Assembly (NCBI GenBank): GCA_027604005.1
Contig: JADGJT010000049.1
Span: forward strand, 1-64,000
Direction: 5' to 3'
Source of the DNA: Dinochytrium kinnereticum
Lineage: Eukaryota; Chytridiomycota; Chytridiomycetes; Chytridiales; Chytridiaceae
Length of the DNA stretch: 64,000 bases
The position numbers were made by a program, and so were the translations under genes. Below the pieces are notes generated by a model. The model had not been told where the DNA came from. It saw only the letters and a list, made by a program, of their open reading frames with translations, and did no database searches. Numbering within the stretch: position 1 is the first letter of the stretch; each line of letters opens with the position of its first letter. Shown piece by piece: positions 61,001 to 64,000 of the stretch.

Positions 61001-64000
61001 AAGTAACTGGTCTTCAAGTCCTTCCGGTGTAATCATAAAGTTGAGAAGGGTCACACGTGTGGAAAGCTCAGGAAGATAATGGGGGTTGCGCAGCTTTGTG
61101 GTGACGTAAAAACGGAATTCGGGTGAGTACTCCACAGTCGCATCACCAATCTTTATGCAGGTCATTCCGCCTTGCTTGAAGGTTTGTTTTAGTAAAAGAG
61201 GCTCAAGGACGGGATCGAGCTCTTCTCCGACATTCTCCAAAAGAACCGGAGTGCCAAATTGGACTGCATTCTCAAGAGTTCGTATGTAGTCTGAGTCTGT
61301 CAACTTGATGACTTGAAGTGATTTTGCTTTCTCCATATTCTTAATCCACCTGTTAGCCTGGCCTTGTGGATCAATCATCAAGGGCCAACGCCTTGAATTC
61401 GATATGATTATGCCATTATCTATCGAAAAGGAGTCATTGGGAAGACCCGTTAAATTCCATTCTCGAATCTTCACTGGATCTCCCATAACCGTTGAAAGTT
61501 TGATGGTTTCCGAGCAAGGGATTCCTTTTGCTCGGCTCAATTCCGTCCATTCTGTAAGGCATTCATCCCGATACAGTTTAGTGAATGCCCCAAGGTACGC
61601 TACAATCCCGGATGAAACCAACACATCACCGGTTAGAGTGATAAGCCTAGCCTCAAGATCTAACGCGCACTGCGTCCATCTATCTCTCTCATCCCCCAAA
61701 CTCCCAATCAACTTCTCAGCTCTAACAAGCTGATTAGAGACGGACACGACCTGTTTCTCAAGCTGCTCCTTCTTCTCCGTCATCTCCTTAAACTTCCCCT
61801 CAAGCGCAGCCATCCTATCCTCAACGGCTTTCAAGACTGCGCGCTTTTCGTTCAATTTGGTCATGGTTTGTGCAAGCTCTGATTGGGCCTTCTCCAGGGC
61901 CACTCGTTTCGGCGCGATAACTTTCGCGACTCTGTCGTAGCATTCCATTGCCCTCACCCATTTGCACAACCCTTCGGCGGCAGAGGAGGCATTTTTAATC
62001 TTGTCGGGGTCGAATTCGGGGTTGTCGATGTACTTTGCCGATCTAATCACCTTCATGATGTTGGGATGTATATTGTCCTTATCATATGCTCGTAAAGAGT
62101 CGAGGAACTTCATATCTGACATCAAGGTTTTTGAGGGGCCCCTGAAAAACGTTAGAAAGTCACCCGTCAAACTAAACTCACCAGTAATCCTCAATCTTTT
62201 TCCCAGAACCCCCGGGGTCCGGTATTTTCACAGGCTTCATATCTTTCATAATGCAGACTGCTTCCATAACCAGCTTAACCGCCGGCGGTGGACTCTTCAT
62301 GGATTTCAACACAGTAATATCTGAAGACTTGAGTGTGTCAAGTGCTGCAAGCGCCGACTCTAAAGCTGGAATAGCCTCAGCCAGACCAGCCTCACAGTCA
62401 AGTTTCATTGCTTTTGCTTCGTCAGCAGTTTTACTAGCAATCTCCTCGTCGGCCTGAACTGTCTTTTTCGTCTCCAAGACCTCCCCAGATTCTCTCTCAA
62501 TCTGAATCATAATCTTGTCAGTCTCTTCCTTTGTCTTGATTAGCTGGGGTTGAAGCTCCCCAAGGTCAATCTGCATCTTTGCCACGGCTTCTTTTGCAAA
62601 GTTCAACTTCTCAAGGCCGTTGGTATAACGGTATTTTAATTTGAGAACCGCGTTTCGTTTAAGCTCGAGAAGGCTTTTGAAGGCTTTGATTAGCTCAAGA
62701 TAGGATGTTGGGGTGACGTAGTTATGCCGACGAAGACGGGCCAGGAATTGGTCGGAGAGTTTTCTTGTGCTTTCATGGAAGTGTTTGCACATTGATACGA
62801 GACCGACTTTGATGTTATCGTCAATCTTGACATCACTCAAAAACTTTGTCGCAACCATCTCCAAGGCGTCGTCGGGCCATTCTCGGAACCAGTTGATGGT
62901 GCAGCAGTTGATGAGGGAAGGGAATTTGCGAAGACGGTTTCGGAAGGCTTCTCCGACGGGACTCATTGCTAACACAATGTGTAAGTTTTCTCTGCAGCGC
63001 TCAATAAATTTGCTAAAGAGTGCAGTTGGAGAGCTGTCAGCTAGTCGTGAGAGACTAGGGTCACTGCTTCGCATCACTTCAAACAGCTCGTGCTTCTCAT
63101 CGGTTGCGTACAAGTTCGGAACCTCTCCCGAGTTGAGAATATTATTGATCTCCTCTAAGAAAGACTCCTGTTGAATCTGCGTGTCCGAGAATAGGAAGAC
63201 GGTCGGCTTTCCAAATCCTCCTGCAGCTCTAAAAATCTTTTTCAGGTCCTCATGCCAGTTCTCCATGTTATAGTTCTTAGCAATCTCTACCTGATGAACG
63301 TCATACTCTGCCACAAATGCAGCCATTCTCGTTAAACTCTGGCGACCACTACCACCAACGCCAACAAGCAAGATATTTCCACGCGGCTGTAATAGAACTC
63401 GGCTAATCCGGGATAAATGCTCAACCGCGAAACGGAACATTACGAGATCCATCGGCTTCTTACTGATGGCATTATAATCGCCAAGCTGCCTTTCCATCAA
63501 TGCTGTCAGCTCACCCAAGTCCTCGACCTCGTCGTAAGCTTTGACGCCGTCCTTTGGCGCCAAGAATGTTCCGAAGATAAGGCTTCGAAGGTCCTCGTCC
63601 GATACAAAGCCTTTACCATCGTAGTCGTATTTCTTGAACACAGTCTTGAAGTCGATTCCAAATCGGTCTTTGACGACTTTTTTAGAATATTCGAAGATCC
63701 AAGTTCTGTCAGAGTCGTCAATTAAGCGGTCGTAGAACACGCGATAAACTTCGTGCTGCCATAGCCGTATGATTTTTTGGGGGTCAGCATACAAGTCCGG
63801 CTTAGAAAGCAAAAGACCCTGCACTACTCGCGAAAAATCTCGAAGGTTGAATGTGTAATGCGATTTCTTTGGTGTTGGCAGTAAATTATCCATAGCACCT
63901 CTGTAAATATCCCTTGTAGCGTTGACAATTGGCGTAGCAAGAAGCTGAACATCACTAACAAAATTATTTGATGTGAAGTGCCAGGTCAGGACCGTTTCAA
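58078..64000 (-). CDS. Axonemal inner-arm dynein heavy chain, C-terminal part (5' missing)
   Basis: The frame is open to the window edge, so the N-terminal tail and first AAA modules are outside. Visible parts from 64000 down are the AAA3/AAA4 border ([23 protein letters not shown]), the AAA4 P-loop [13 protein letters not shown] (about 63330-63360), the stalk coiled coils and the microtubule-binding domain with [41 protein letters not shown] and [17 protein letters not shown] segments of AAA5/AAA6 follow, then the C-terminal domain ending GTLSTTGHSTNFV and [15 protein letters not shown]. The wording fits inner-arm DNAH3/7/12 chains rather than cytoplasmic dynein. It powers flagellar bending. 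About five introns were seen here. The stop is at 58078-58080. Confidence 0.93.

Overview
This window reads as nuclear DNA of a flagellated (zoosporic) fungus, most likely a chytrid-type lineage. Fungal markers are a recyclin-1-like F-box/Sec10 protein, an SNF5 subunit with a C-terminal GATA-type zinc finger, and many short GT-AG introns (about 40-110 nt). Markers of a motile cilium are an axonemal inner-arm dynein heavy chain and an EF-hand/WD40 protein of the WDR49/WDY type. I see no viral, plasmid, prophage, rRNA, tRNA or transposase sequence. The species assignment is inference from gene content only.

Layout. 1-720: end-truncated recyclin-like gene. 720-4190: T/G-rich low-complexity sequence, probably a decayed tandem repeat, then a 101-bp tandem duplication. 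4493-11495 (-): a complete NUP98-NUP96 fusion nucleoporin gene of 12 exons. 11672-12678 (+): an unknown small membrane protein. 13272-15239 (-): serine carboxypeptidase; 15313-16114 (+): mitochondrial ribosomal protein uL24m; 16346-19048 (+): STT3. 19178-24282 (-): NUP155; 24327-24753 (+): RNASEH2C; 25356-26957 (+): ARP2. 27346-29178 (-): WD40 protein; 29420-29747 (+): PET117; 29906-31334 (-): MEF2-type MADS factor; 32166-33406 (+): RanGAP; 33766-34616 (+): RPS9; 34843-35690 (-): clathrin light chain; 35748-38246 (+): topoisomerase III; 38427-42613 (-): EF-hand/WD40 ciliary protein; 42662-43136 (+): NEDD8; 43198-45499 (-): SNF5-GATA; 45525-46865 (+): eIF2B alpha; 46872-48899 (-): USP36/42-type deubiquitinase; 48949-49820 (+): ATP synthase OSCP; 50031-51303 (+): MYST acetyltransferase; 51512-53497 (-): U2AF large subunit; 53558-55365 (-): RPN5; 55439-56195 (+): AP-1 sigma; 56273-57067 (-): RPL21; 57340-58027 (+): RPS19; 58078-64000 (-): C-terminal part of the dynein heavy chain, running off the window.

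Almost everything is housekeeping: nuclear pore/transport (NUP98-96, NUP155, RanGAP), translation, ubiquitin/NEDD8/proteasome, vesicle coats, chromatin and splicing. The most unusual property is architectural. Neighbouring genes alternate strand in 23 of 28 adjacencies, and many divergent pairs have start codons only 25-75 bp apart. Convergent pairs come as close as 6 bp between stop codons. I did not find a convincing new defence or biosynthetic system. The best leads are the strand alternation with minimal bidirectional promoters, microexons of 14-18 nt validated by protein homology, the T/G-rich degenerate array at 720-4000, and a small membrane protein I do not recognise.
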